Of a DNA stretch of 64,000 bases, positions 51,550-59,945 are shown piece by piece. The notes under the pieces were generated by a model. It saw only the letters and a list, made by a program, of their open reading frames with translations, searched no databases and was not told the DNA's origin. Made by a program: the position numbers and the translations under genes. The first letter of the stretch is position 1, and each line of letters starts with the position of its first letter. This DNA comes from Candidatus Enterocloster excrementipullorum (GTDB lineage: Bacteria > Bacillota > Clostridia > Lachnospirales > Lachnospiraceae): contig DWWT01000008.1 of the NCBI GenBank assembly GCA_019119575.1, positions 62,001 to 126,000 of the forward strand. The letters run 5' to 3'.

Positions 51550-52902
51550 CTACAATTCGATCACCGGAATTCCCAAAAGTCCGCACATCTGGCGCAGCTC
51601 GTCAGCCACATCCGCCCAAACTAAGCTGTAGTGATGGGGAACTCCCTCTTCAATAATTTTCTCAATCACCTCACGGACCGGCCGCTTCACTTTCACATTC
51701 GCCATGATGCCCCGCGTGTAGCGATCCATATCCACCGCCTCGCCCCTCATGAGGAAGAGCTTATAACTCCCGTCGATATTGCAGAACCGGGCAATGGTCA
51801 CCTGCCCCGGCTTCAAAGCGCCCCAGAAGGCTGTTCCCTGGCCAGCCAGCGGATGATTGCGCAGCAGCAGCGGATAGGCGGGATTGGCGAGAGAAGGCGC
51901 CGCATTGCCGCAGTGCCAGAAGGTCATGATATTTTTTTCTTCATCAATATTAATCATGTCCGTGATAAAAGTGGGAAGCCCCGTCATGTAATGCTGGGCA
52001 ATCTGGGCCAGCTCCGCGTCCACATCCCCCTCGCACCCGATACAGACCCCGTCGTCCGCCAGGCGTCCCAAAACCGCGCAGGGGGTGGTGTGGAGATTTC
52101 CCATCTCGGGCCAGCACTTGATGACGCCGAAATCATATCCCTGGTTCTTCATCACTTCCTTTAACGCCAGGTACAGCTTGGAGTGATTCTCCAGATGGCC
52201 GTCCGGCAGCGTATCCATGTTGTAGGAAGCTTCCATCTTTTCCATATCCGCTTTCCACTCCGCTTCCGGCAGGGCATCCATGACATCAAACACCACTTTT
52301 AAGTCTGTCTCCTCGATTTTTACGCCGAAGGTTCTGCGGATCAGCCCCTCGTCAAAAGCGCAGTTGTAAAATGCCGTAGGGCGGTATCCCAAAAGTCCCA
52401 GACTGGTATGGCGCATGGCTTTGATCGTCTGGTAGGCTGTCACCAGGCCTTTTATCCTGGACGCGGCCCGCGCATCCTCTTTGCTTCCGTACACCGTATG
52501 ATAGGAGGCTCCCAGACGCCGCAGGGCCGCCGCGTTCATGGTCATGGAACACAGGGCATTCGCGTACAGCCGCTCATCCTTCTCGAAGGGAACTTCATAA
52601 GGAGCCCAGAGAATAATGGGAATATTTAACATCTCTGTGAAATACGCCGCCGCGTCGTCCCCGGTAAATGCGCCGTAGACCATAACCATCAAATCCACGG
52701 AGGCTTCTTTGAATTCTTCCGCAATGGCCTCCAGAGCCTCTTTGGTGCATCCGATCCGACTCGCGCGCACCAGGCTGACCTGCGGCAGATTCTCTTCCAG
52801 CCATGCGCTGTACTCCGCATTCCGCTTCTCCGGAAGCTCCTTGGGCCAGCGCCCGGAATAGGTAGTCACAAATCCAAGATTCAATCTTTTCTGTCCGTTC
52901 AT
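51550..52902 (-). CDS. L-fucose/L-arabinose isomerase-family protein
   Basis: A 450-residue protein of the fucose isomerase-like superfamily, which interconverts aldoses and ketoses using a divalent metal. An N-terminal Rossmann-like region (LGFVTTYSGRWP) and a C-terminal portion with FWHCGNAAPSL resemble the family; strict FucI or AraA length and motifs are not matched, so substrate is unclear. ATG at 52902 follows AAAGGGG. It is regulated by the same operator as the transporter, so it probably acts on the imported sugar. Confidence 0.82.
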   Translation of the reverse strand: MNGQKRLNLGFVTTYSGRWPKELPEKRNAEYSAWLEENLPQVSLVRASRIGCTKEALEAIAEEFKEASVDLMVMVYGAFTGDDAAAYFTEMLNIPIILWAPYEVPFEKDERLYANALCSMTMNAAALRRLGASYHTVYGSKEDARAASRIKGLVTAYQTIKAMRHTSLGLLGYRPTAFYNCAFDEGLIRRTFGVKIEETDLKVVFDVMDALPEAEWKADMEKMEASYNMDTLPDGHLENHSKLYLALKEVMKNQGYDFGVIKCWPEMGNLHTTPCAVLGRLADDGVCIGCEGDVDAELAQIAQHYMTGLPTFITDMINIDEEKNIMTFWHCGNAAPSLANPAYPLLLRNHPLAGQGTAFWGALKPGQVTIARFCNIDGSYKLFLMRGEAVDMDRYTRGIMANVKVKRPVREVIEKIIEEGVPHHYSLVWADVADELRQMCGLLGIPVIEL

Positions 52903-52949
52903 AGCAAAACCCCTTTCCCAAATTGTTATTTTTTCATGTTTTGCAAATG

Positions 52950-52963
52950 TCAACACGTGTGTA
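52950..52963 (-). promoter_or_regulatory. LacI-type operator of the isomerase gene
   Basis: TCAACACGTGTGTA; one half site (CGnGTGTA) is perfect and the other degenerate. It covers about +2 to +15 of the predicted transcript, an effective position for repression. Confidence 0.72.
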
Positions 52964-52971
52964 TATGTCTT

Positions 52972-52999
52972 ATATTATCACAACAATTCCGTTTGTCAA
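52972..52999 (-). promoter_or_regulatory. Promoter of the isomerase gene
   Basis: TTGACA (52994-52999) and TAATAT (52972-52977) are spaced 16 nt on the minus strand, with TG before the -10. Lies directly before the LacI operator. Confidence 0.75.
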
Positions 53000-53021
53000 G
53001 AACTGATTTGTGCTTTTTTAC

Positions 53022-53801
53022 TTATTTGCTGCTGCCCATTCCCCAGAGTGCCGCTTCGGCCAGAGCCTTCGCCGCCTTTGACCTGGGGGAGAACAGCACA
53101 GCGTCCGGCGTTCCCTCCTCTGCGATCCTTCCCGCCTCCATCACAAGCACCCGGTCGCAGAAGGAATGAACCAGCGCCAGATTGTGGCAGATGAACAGAC
53201 AGGACAGCCCTCTTTTGTCCCGGAGCGAGCGGATGAGATCCACGATCTGCCGCTGAACCGCCGCGTCCAGAGCGCTGGTTGCCTCGTCGCAGATCAGAAT
53301 TTCCGGATCCGGAGCCAGAGCCCGGGCGATAGCTGCCCGCTGGCACTGGCCGCCGCTGACCTCCCCCGGGTAGCGGTTCGCAAGGTCAGCGGAAAGCCCG
53401 CACTGGGCCAGCAGCCCGCGCGCACGCGCATCCGCCTCCCGTCCGGGCAGCCCCTGATTGCGCAGGCTCTCTCCCACGCTCTCCCCCAGAGTCCGGCGCG
53501 GGTCAAAGGAGCCTGCATGGGACTGGAATACCATCTGCATTCTGCCGTATATTTCGCGGAGCGCTCTTCCTCTTCGCCCGATGATCTCTTCTCCGTGAAG
53601 GCGTATGCTCCCTTCCGCCGCCCTCTCAAACTGCAGCAGGGCCCGGGCCATTGTGCTCTTTCCGCTCCCGGATTCCCCCACGATTCCCAGAATCTCCCCG
53701 GGATACAGGCAGAAGCTCACGCCGTCCAGCGCGTCTATTTTCCGCCCTTCTTTCTGAGAAAAATGTACCGACAGACGATCCACTTCCAAAATCGGTTCCA
53801 T
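53022..53801 (-). CDS. Nickel/peptide ABC transporter ATPase (DppF/NikE-like)
   Basis: A 259-residue ATPase with Walker A GESGSGKST, signature EVSGGQCQRAAIARAL and Walker B ILICDEATSALD. C-terminal residues (HNLALVHSFCDRVLVM, GRIAEEG) are typical of the oligopeptide/nickel subfamily. AGGAAC precedes the ATG at 53801. It is the seventh and last gene of the methyltransferase-importer operon. Confidence 0.93.
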   Translation of the reverse strand: MEPILEVDRLSVHFSQKEGRKIDALDGVSFCLYPGEILGIVGESGSGKSTMARALLQFERAAEGSIRLHGEEIIGRRGRALREIYGRMQMVFQSHAGSFDPRRTLGESVGESLRNQGLPGREADARARGLLAQCGLSADLANRYPGEVSGGQCQRAAIARALAPDPEILICDEATSALDAAVQRQIVDLIRSLRDKRGLSCLFICHNLALVHSFCDRVLVMEAGRIAEEGTPDAVLFSPRSKAAKALAEAALWGMGSSK

Positions 53802-53855
53802 GAAGTTCCTCCTACACCGTTGTTTCAAAATACGCGCCGGAGTGTGTCCGGACAT

Positions 53856-54635
53856 TCACTTCAGGGAAGGGACGGCTTCCAGAAGCTCCCGCGTATACCG
53901 GGATTTCGGCGCGGCCAGCACTTGGCCGGCAGGCCCGTATTCCGCAGCCGTCCCGTCCTTTAAGACCAGGATGCGGTCAGCCATGGCAGCGGCCGTCCCC
54001 ATATCATGGGTGACAAGAAGAATCGCCGTGCCGAAACGCTCCCGAAGCGCCAGAAGCTCCAGCACGGCCTGCCTGCTCATCACCGCGTCTAATGCGCTGG
54101 TGGGCTCGTCCGCCAGAAGCACATCAGGATTTAAAAGCATGGCCATGGCAATTCCCACGCGCTGGTTCATTCCCCCGGACAGCTCAAAGGGACGGCATTC
54201 CCATATCCGCTCCCCGTCTTTTAAGCCCAGTTTGTCAAAGAGCGCAAGACTGCGCTCCTTTGCTTCTTTCTTCGAAATAGGGCCGTGGGCCCGCAGGCTC
54301 TCTGTCATCTGGCTTCCCACGGTGCGCACGGGGCAGAGGGAAGCCGCCGGATCCTGAAAGATCATCCCGATCCGGCTGCCGCGGATCTTTCGAAGCCGCC
54401 GCTTTGGAAGGTCAGGAATATTTTCGCCCTGAAACCATATATCCCCCCGGGTTACCATTCCTGCCCGCCCGAGAAGCCCGATAGCCGCCCGCAAAAGCGT
54501 GCTCTTTCCGCTTCCGGATTCCCCTACAATGCACAGGATTTCTCCGGGGTTCAGGGAAAAACTCACGTCGCGCACAGCCGGCCGGCCGTTAAAGCATATT
54601 TCCACCGAATCATAAATGAGCAGTTCCTCACCCAT
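53856..54635 (-). CDS. Nickel/peptide ABC transporter ATPase (DppD/NikD-like)
   Basis: A 259-residue ATPase with Walker A GESGSGKST, signature LSGGMNQRVGIAMAL and Walker B VLLADEPTSALD. ATG at 54635 overlaps the end of the binding-protein gene by 8 nt. Together with the partner ATPase 54 nt downstream it would form the energising heterodimer. Confidence 0.93.
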   Translation of the reverse strand: MGEELLIYDSVEICFNGRPAVRDVSFSLNPGEILCIVGESGSGKSTLLRAAIGLLGRAGMVTRGDIWFQGENIPDLPKRRLRKIRGSRIGMIFQDPAASLCPVRTVGSQMTESLRAHGPISKKEAKERSLALFDKLGLKDGERIWECRPFELSGGMNQRVGIAMAMLLNPDVLLADEPTSALDAVMSRQAVLELLALRERFGTAILLVTHDMGTAAAMADRILVLKDGTAAEYGPAGQVLAAPKSRYTRELLEAVPSLK

Positions 54636-56247
54636 TGTTCTCCCCCTGCGGTTCCTCCCGCACATCCAGGTCTGCGGTGATTTCATAATAATCGCACGGA
54701 TGAGCCGTGAGGCCGGTCACCTGCGCCCGGCACACCAGGCTCATCTGCAGGTGGGAACAGAATACAAACGCGTCGTCCTCCAGAAGAAGCCGCTGCATTT
54801 CCACAGCCAGCTCTGCCCTGCGGCCGGCGTCAAAGGTTCCCGAGAGCTCCTTTGCCAGTTCCTCCATCCTGTCATTGCGGTAATGGCCGTTGTTGGCTGC
54901 CGACTGTTCCAGGCAGCACGTGGTAAAGAAATATTCCGGATCGCCGGTGGGGGCCGTCACCATGGCGCTGGCATACACATCCCACTGGGTTGGATCCGTG
55001 CGGATACGGTTGTGATCGGCCGTGCTGTTAATGGACACATCCATGCCGATTGCCCGCAGAGAGGCCTGAGCGGATTCCGCAAGAAGGGGCAGCTCCTGAC
55101 GGCTCGGGTAGGTGAGCCACCGGATGGCCAGAACTTCCCCGTTCTTCTCCCGGATGCCGTCCCCATCCGTATCCCTCCACCCGGCTTCCTCCAGCACCGT
55201 CTTTGCGCCTTCCGGGTCATAGGGCCTTGCCTGAATCTGTTCCCCGCCAAAGGCAAATCCCGCAGGATACGCCCCGGCAGCCGGATACCCGTTTCCGCCC
55301 AGAAGCGTATTTACAAAGCCTTCTTTGTCAATCCCCATGGCTATGGCCCGGCGCACAGCGGGATCACGAGTTATGGGGCTTTCAAAATTCATCCACAGGA
55401 AAAAGGCACGGCTGGTGGCGCAGCTGCTGAATGCGTAGGCCTCATTTTCAAACAGGGGATAGCTGGCATAGGGAAGCCCGTAGGCCGCGTCGATCTCTCC
55501 TGACTGCAGCGCCATGGTCAGCGTGTCGCCGTCCGATATGGTGCGCACCGTAATCTGGTCAATCTTCGGATCGCCGTTCCAGTAATTTTCATTTTTCACA
55601 AGATCCAGCCGGGCGCCGGACTCCAGGGATACCGCCTTATAGGGCCCCGTAGCGCTCACCATTCCCTCCGGAGTGATTCCGGCCTGCATATCAATGATGC
55701 CCCCGTAGGGATCGCTCAGATAGTTTAACAGGGCCGGCTTTGGCTCTTTTGTCCGGATGGTCACGGTCTGCCCGTCCGCCTCAATGGACCGGATCATCAG
55801 ATCCGACCGCGCCCGGCTGTGTACCTGAATCAGATGCTCAAGGCACTCCTTCACCGCCTGCCCGTCCATCTTCCTCCCGCTGGTAAAATAGACCGTATCC
55901 CGCAAGGTGATAACCCAGGTATCTGCATCGGCCTGTTCCCAGCTCTCCGCCAGCCAGGGCTCCAGTTCCATGGCGTCCGAGTACCGGAACAGGGTCTCTC
56001 CCACCCCGTAGCGGATGCAGGCCCAGCCCGAATAGGCATTGTGGGGGTTGATGTCCGGCTCTTCATTTTCCGGATTAAACGTGGTGTCTCCGAGCACAAA
56101 GGTCTTTCCCCCGGCAGCGGCCGCCTGTTCGTTTCCCCGGGTCTGCGAAGAATCATTCCCCGCAAAACACCCGCCTAAAAGACAGGAGAAAAGGGATATG
56201 CTCATGATCAGGCACAAGGCCCGCAAAATGGTTCCGTATTTTTTCAT
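54628..56247 (-). CDS. Nickel/peptide-type solute-binding lipoprotein
   Basis: A 539-residue family 5 solute-binding protein (DppA/OppA/NikA type). It has a lipobox (LLGGC) near residue 26-30, and typical NikA-like segments (GVGETLFRYS, LEPWLAESWEQ). Family 5 proteins carry peptides, nickel or cobalt chelates, so ligand cannot be fixed by reading. AGGAGGAAAA precedes the ATG. Middle gene of the importer, 36 nt after the second permease. Confidence 0.9.
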   Translation of the reverse strand: MKKYGTILRALCLIMSISLFSCLLGGCFAGNDSSQTRGNEQAAAAGGKTFVLGDTTFNPENEEPDINPHNAYSGWACIRYGVGETLFRYSDAMELEPWLAESWEQADADTWVITLRDTVYFTSGRKMDGQAVKECLEHLIQVHSRARSDLMIRSIEADGQTVTIRTKEPKPALLNYLSDPYGGIIDMQAGITPEGMVSATGPYKAVSLESGARLDLVKNENYWNGDPKIDQITVRTISDGDTLTMALQSGEIDAAYGLPYASYPLFENEAYAFSSCATSRAFFLWMNFESPITRDPAVRRAIAMGIDKEGFVNTLLGGNGYPAAGAYPAGFAFGGEQIQARPYDPEGAKTVLEEAGWRDTDGDGIREKNGEVLAIRWLTYPSRQELPLLAESAQASLRAIGMDVSINSTADHNRIRTDPTQWDVYASAMVTAPTGDPEYFFTTCCLEQSAANNGHYRNDRMEELAKELSGTFDAGRRAELAVEMQRLLLEDDAFVFCSHLQMSLVCRAQVTGLTAHPCDYYEITADLDVREEPQGENNG

Positions 56248-56283
56248 TTTTCCTCCTAACAGGCCTTGCTCCAGGCCCATGCC

Positions 56284-57123
56284 CTATCTGTTTTTCGGAT
56301 CCAGATAATCCCGCAGGGCGTCTCCAAACAGATTAACAATGGCTGCTGTGACAAAAATAGCGGCCCCGGGGGCCATAACCACCCAGGGGTAGGTCTGCAG
56401 CATGCTCCTTCCATTGCTCATCATGCTCCCCCACTCCGCGGTGGGCGGCATGGCGCCGAGCCCCAGAAAGGACAGGCCGGCCAGCTCCATCATCATTGTG
56501 CCGATGTCAAGGGCAGCGGTTACCAGAATGGGCCCCAGGATATTCGGAAGAATGTGCCGCCGGATCATTCCCAGAGGCCGTCCCCCGGCCAGCCGGGCCG
56601 CATCCATAAAGTCCGTGTGACTGACCGCCAGCGTCTGGCTGCGGGCCAGCCGGGCGTACTTGGGCCAGCTGACCGCCGCCAGGGCAAGCACCGCATTTCC
56701 CAGGCCGCCGTTTAAGACAGCTGCGATCCCCATTGCGAAGACCAGTCCGGGAAATGCCAGGCAGAGGTCGGAGATCCGCATGATCACCGTGTCAACCCAC
56801 CCGCCCAGATATCCGCAGACAATGCCTGCGCAGGTGCCGAGAACCGATATGATGAGCACCAGCGCCAGCGCGGAAAATACGCTGGTTTTCGCGCCCATGA
56901 TAACCCTTGAGAGCATATCCCGGCCGTACCGGTCCGTGCCGAAGGGATGGGCCGGGCTTGGCGGGCACAGAGCCAGCGCGTAGTCCTGGGCGTACGGGTC
57001 GTAGGGGCACAAGTGCTCCGCAGCCGCGGCGGCAAACAGCAAAAGGGCCGCCAGGCAGGTAAAGAAAAGGAGCCTGCTTTTTGTATGATTTTTTCTTATG
57101 TTCTGCCTGCGCACCGTAGTCAT
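56284..57123 (-). CDS. Nickel/peptide ABC permease (DppC/NikC-like)
   Basis: A 279-residue permease with six helices, beginning MTTVRRQNIRKN and an N-terminal extracytoplasmic motif HPFGTDRYGRDMLSR that defines the DppC group. The EAA loop is DAARLAGGRPLGMIRRHILPN. ATG at 57123 overlaps the preceding permease stop (ATGA). The frame stays open to 57678 but that part lies in the other permease. Confidence 0.93.
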   Translation of the reverse strand: MTTVRRQNIRKNHTKSRLLFFTCLAALLLFAAAAAEHLCPYDPYAQDYALALCPPSPAHPFGTDRYGRDMLSRVIMGAKTSVFSALALVLIISVLGTCAGIVCGYLGGWVDTVIMRISDLCLAFPGLVFAMGIAAVLNGGLGNAVLALAAVSWPKYARLARSQTLAVSHTDFMDAARLAGGRPLGMIRRHILPNILGPILVTAALDIGTMMMELAGLSFLGLGAMPPTAEWGSMMSNGRSMLQTYPWVVMAPGAAIFVTAAIVNLFGDALRDYLDPKNR

Positions 57124-58064
57124 TTTCCCATCCCTCCCAGACGGATCCGCGGATCCAGCAGATGGTAGGACAGATCTGCCGCCAGATTCACACACACATA
57201 AATAACCGCCATCCACATCACGTAGGCCTGAATCATGGGATAATCCCGCATATTGATGGCGTCCACCGCCAATTTTCCCACTCCGTCCCACATGAAAATG
57301 GATTCCACAATGGCGGTTCCTCCCAGAAGGCTTCCGGCGGACAGGGCAAGCAGCGTAATAATCGTAGACAGGCATGTCCGAAGCACACTCCCCGTTAAAA
57401 TCACGGGAAACGGCACGCCCCTGGCCATGGCTCCCGCAACGTATTCCTTTTCCAGTTCCTCCAAAACCGCGGCCCGAACCTGGCGCAGGTATTTTGCCGA
57501 CATGGCGATCGCCAGGGTCAGGCTGGGAAGGAGCGCGCTCCTTATGTCCGTCCCCTGGGAAATCACAGGAAGAATCCCCAGCCGGATGGAAAACACGTAC
57601 ATAAGCAGCAGCCCGACAAAAAAATTCGGCATGCTGCTTCCAAAAAAACTGCACCCCCGTATGAGCCAGTCCAGCCACCTGTCATGCCGCACAGCAGACA
57701 AAATCCCCAGCGGAACGGAGATCAAAATCGTCAGGAGGATGGAGAGAACCGTCAGCAGCAGGGTGGCGGGGAGCTTGGAGAGAAATGTGGAAAACACGTC
57801 CTGTCCGGACATGTAGCTGGTTCCCATATCTCCCCGCAGGACGCCCATAAGCCAGGACCCGTACTGCACGAGAAAGGGCTGGTTTAACCCCATCCGCTCC
57901 CTCTCTTCCTCAATGACCTCCTGCGAAAGAATGATTCCCGTGCGCTCCATCTGCTGGAGAATGGGATCGCTGCCTGCCAGACGCATCATGGCAAAGGAAA
58001 GAAATGTGATCCCGAACAGAAGGGGAATCAGCTGAAGCAGGCGCTTTGCCGCATATTGTTTCAC
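57120..58064 (-). CDS. Nickel/peptide ABC permease (DppB/NikB-like)
   Basis: A 314-residue permease with six helices. The N-terminal KRLLQLIPLLFGITFLSF and GLNQPFLVQYGSWL are typical of DppB/NikB. It starts with GTG at 58064 overlapping the methyltransferase stop codon (GTGA), so translation of the importer depends on the methyltransferase gene. Confidence 0.93.
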   Translation of the reverse strand: MKQYAAKRLLQLIPLLFGITFLSFAMMRLAGSDPILQQMERTGIILSQEVIEEERERMGLNQPFLVQYGSWLMGVLRGDMGTSYMSGQDVFSTFLSKLPATLLLTVLSILLTILISVPLGILSAVRHDRWLDWLIRGCSFFGSSMPNFFVGLLLMYVFSIRLGILPVISQGTDIRSALLPSLTLAIAMSAKYLRQVRAAVLEELEKEYVAGAMARGVPFPVILTGSVLRTCLSTIITLLALSAGSLLGGTAIVESIFMWDGVGKLAVDAINMRDYPMIQAYVMWMAVIYVCVNLAADLSYHLLDPRIRLGGMGK

Positions 58065-58861
58065 GAATATATACCCTCCTGCGCGAACTTAACGCCCCGG
58101 ACCAAAAACATGGGCGTGGACGCATTATTGATCCATTCATCCCGGGTCCATACCCGCCTCCATATCTGGCTGTCCGCATCCGCATCCATTCCCAGACGCT
58201 CTAAAACCTCCATATCCCAGCCGGGCCGTCTCAGCGCGGAGAGCGGCGCCTGCCTGGCGATGGCTTCCATGGCATCCACATCCGTCCCCGCCGTGTCGTC
58301 CGCCGCCCCAAAATCCGCAACATTTTTCCGATCCCGGTCGTGGGCGTCCCTTGCCTCCCCATCATAGAGATACCGGTACCAGTTGGCGTCAAAATTCAGC
58401 AGAAGCCCTCCCGGCTTCAGAACCCTGGCCCACTCCCCGTACGCGGTCTCCGGGTTGGGGAGATTCCAGGTGAGATTCCGCGAGACAACCGCGTCAAATG
58501 TCTCCCCCTCAAAATCCAGCCGCTCCGCGTTCATCTCTCTGAATTGAATTTTCCGGGCCAGGAAACCGGCATTGTACCTGGCCTCGGCCAGCATCCGGGC
58601 CGTGTAGTCCACCGCTGTCACCGAAAAGCCCATTTCTGCCAGGATGATGGCAAAAAATCCCGGCCCTGTTCCCACATCCAAAACCTTTATATCCTCCGGT
58701 TTTCTCCCCGGACAGTGCTTTAAAATGTTCTCCGCCAAAACCAGGCCCCAGACCCGGCGCTGTTCTCCGGCCAGTTCTTCCTTATTTACCTCGGAATAGC
58801 CCGGTGCCCGGTTCGTCCAGTAAGCGATATTCTCCTGCGCGTATCCTGTGTCCGTATTCAT
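58061..58861 (-). CDS. Class I SAM-dependent methyltransferase (second of a tandem pair)
   Basis: A 266-residue Rossmann-fold methyltransferase. The SAM loop is VLDVGTGPGFFA, with VDYT as acidic motif II and RNLTWNLPNPETAY, KPGGLLLNFDA downstream. The same RNLTWxLP and NFDA motifs occur in the neighbouring methyltransferase, so the two are paralogues. Start is 11 nt after it. Substrate unknown; transcription with an importer suggests a ligand that is modified before export or after import. Confidence 0.9.
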   Translation of the reverse strand: MNTDTGYAQENIAYWTNRAPGYSEVNKEELAGEQRRVWGLVLAENILKHCPGRKPEDIKVLDVGTGPGFFAIILAEMGFSVTAVDYTARMLAEARYNAGFLARKIQFREMNAERLDFEGETFDAVVSRNLTWNLPNPETAYGEWARVLKPGGLLLNFDANWYRYLYDGEARDAHDRDRKNVADFGAADDTAGTDVDAMEAIARQAPLSALRRPGWDMEVLERLGMDADADSQIWRRVWTRDEWINNASTPMFLVRGVKFAQEGIYS

Positions 58862-58872
58862 ATCCGTTCCTC

Positions 58873-59589
58873 CTATGCAAAAGCCGCAAGTGTAAAAATC
58901 GGCGTGGGATTGTAAAATTCATCCGGCTTCGGGTAAATCCTCTGCCATACCGTCCGGTCCACCTGTATTTGGCGGAATCCGGCCGCGGCCAGAAGCTCCT
59001 GATCCCACACAGGCCTCGGCTTCTGTCCCGGCCGCAGCTCTTCCTTAAATGCCTCATATTCCTTCATCAGACCCGGGGCAATGCTCTTGTGCGCATGATC
59101 CGCCGGCAGGGCCTCGGGCTCCTTTTCCCGGCAGTAATCCGCGTCAAAATTCACCAGGACGCCCCCTGGCTTTAAGAGATCGTGCCAGGCTTCGTAGGCC
59201 TGCGCCAGATGGGGAAGTCCCCAGGTCAGATTCCGGGTGACCAGGGCATCGAAGCTTCCCGGCGCAAAAGCCGGCTGCTCCGCGTCCATCACGTAAAAGG
59301 AGGCCTCAATTCCCAGCGCCTCCGCCGTGCGCTCCGCCTCCCGGATCATATCCGGCGTCAGGTCAATCCCCGTCACCTCATGCCCCTGGGCCGCCAAAAG
59401 GAAGGCAAAAAATCCCGTTCCTGTCCCCAGGTCAAGGATCCGCAGCGGCCGGTCCATGGGAATGTATTTTTTCAGCTCGGCAAGCCACAGGTCATGCTTT
59501 TCCCCCTGCAGCTCCCGCAGCCGCAGAGAGGAAAACCCCTCCGCCCTGCGGCTCCAATAATCTGTCATCCGTTTCTTTATATCCTGCAT
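58873..59589 (-). CDS. Class I SAM-dependent methyltransferase (first of a tandem pair)
   Basis: A 238-residue methyltransferase with ILDLGTGTGFFAFLLA (SAM loop), GIDLTPDM and RNLTWGLPHLAQAY then KPGGVLVNFDA. ATG at 59589 is chosen because the protein starts MQDIKKRMTDYW and CAGGAGAGC precedes it. It is the first gene after a long leader ending in an intrinsic terminator, so its transcription is likely controlled by attenuation. Confidence 0.9.
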   Translation of the reverse strand: MQDIKKRMTDYWSRRAEGFSSLRLRELQGEKHDLWLAELKKYIPMDRPLRILDLGTGTGFFAFLLAAQGHEVTGIDLTPDMIREAERTAEALGIEASFYVMDAEQPAFAPGSFDALVTRNLTWGLPHLAQAYEAWHDLLKPGGVLVNFDADYCREKEPEALPADHAHKSIAPGLMKEYEAFKEELRPGQKPRPVWDQELLAAAGFRQIQVDRTVWQRIYPKPDEFYNPTPIFTLAAFA

Positions 59590-59857
59590 CCGTGCTCTCC
59601 TGTTTCTGCAAATACAACGACAAAAAGTCCGCTGTATGCATCTTCTGACACATGCAGCAGACTTGGGTCCGCTTATCATTTCTTAACTTGTTTGATTGTA
59701 TGCGTATTCTGTTGTGTGCGGCAGAGGCAGCCGCAGAGGGTCTCTGAAAATTGCTTTCCGTCAAACCATGCGGCGGAGCCTCTCCGGAATCTTGGATTCC
59801 CGTCCGGCGCTTCTGCACCGTACCGCTTCTGCCCCGCTGAACCGCGGTAATATATGT
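59590..59857 (-). promoter_or_regulatory. Leader RNA with possible riboswitch before the methyltransferase-importer operon
   Basis: The leader is about 268 nt. Reading the minus strand it contains GGTGC (59815-59819), GGGAATCC (59794-59801), GCTCCGCCGCATGG (59766-59779) and CAGAGACCCTCTG (59734-59746). These resemble the order of cobalamin-riboswitch core elements (GGGAA, then GCCxCTG-like, then CAGGAGACCTG-like) but each is degenerate. The leader ends in a clear terminator. The regulatory class is uncertain. Confidence 0.5.
59621..59664 (-). terminator. Intrinsic terminator inside the leader
   Basis: AAGTCTGCTG pairs with CAGCGGACTT (59655-59664 with 59625-59634, one G-T pair), followed on the minus strand by TTTTTG. 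It lies 32 nt before the first methyltransferase ATG, so it works as a conditional (attenuator) terminator. Confidence 0.75.
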
Positions 59858-59862
59858 GGGTA

Positions 59863-59891
59863 ATTATACCAGAGGCATGCATGCCTGATAA
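59863..59891 (-). promoter_or_regulatory. Promoter of the methyltransferase-importer operon
   Basis: TTATCA (59886-59891) is 17 nt before TATAAT (59863-59868) on the minus strand, and TGG precedes the -10 to form an extended element. Confidence 0.75.
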
Positions 59892-59945
59892 GCCCCACGG
59901 GGGGATATCTTGACAATTTTTTTCTTTTCTCATACAATACCCATG

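Noticed and set aside
57124..57678. Extension of the second permease upstream of 57123
   Set aside because: The added part lies in the first permease in another frame, with no permease-like sequence.
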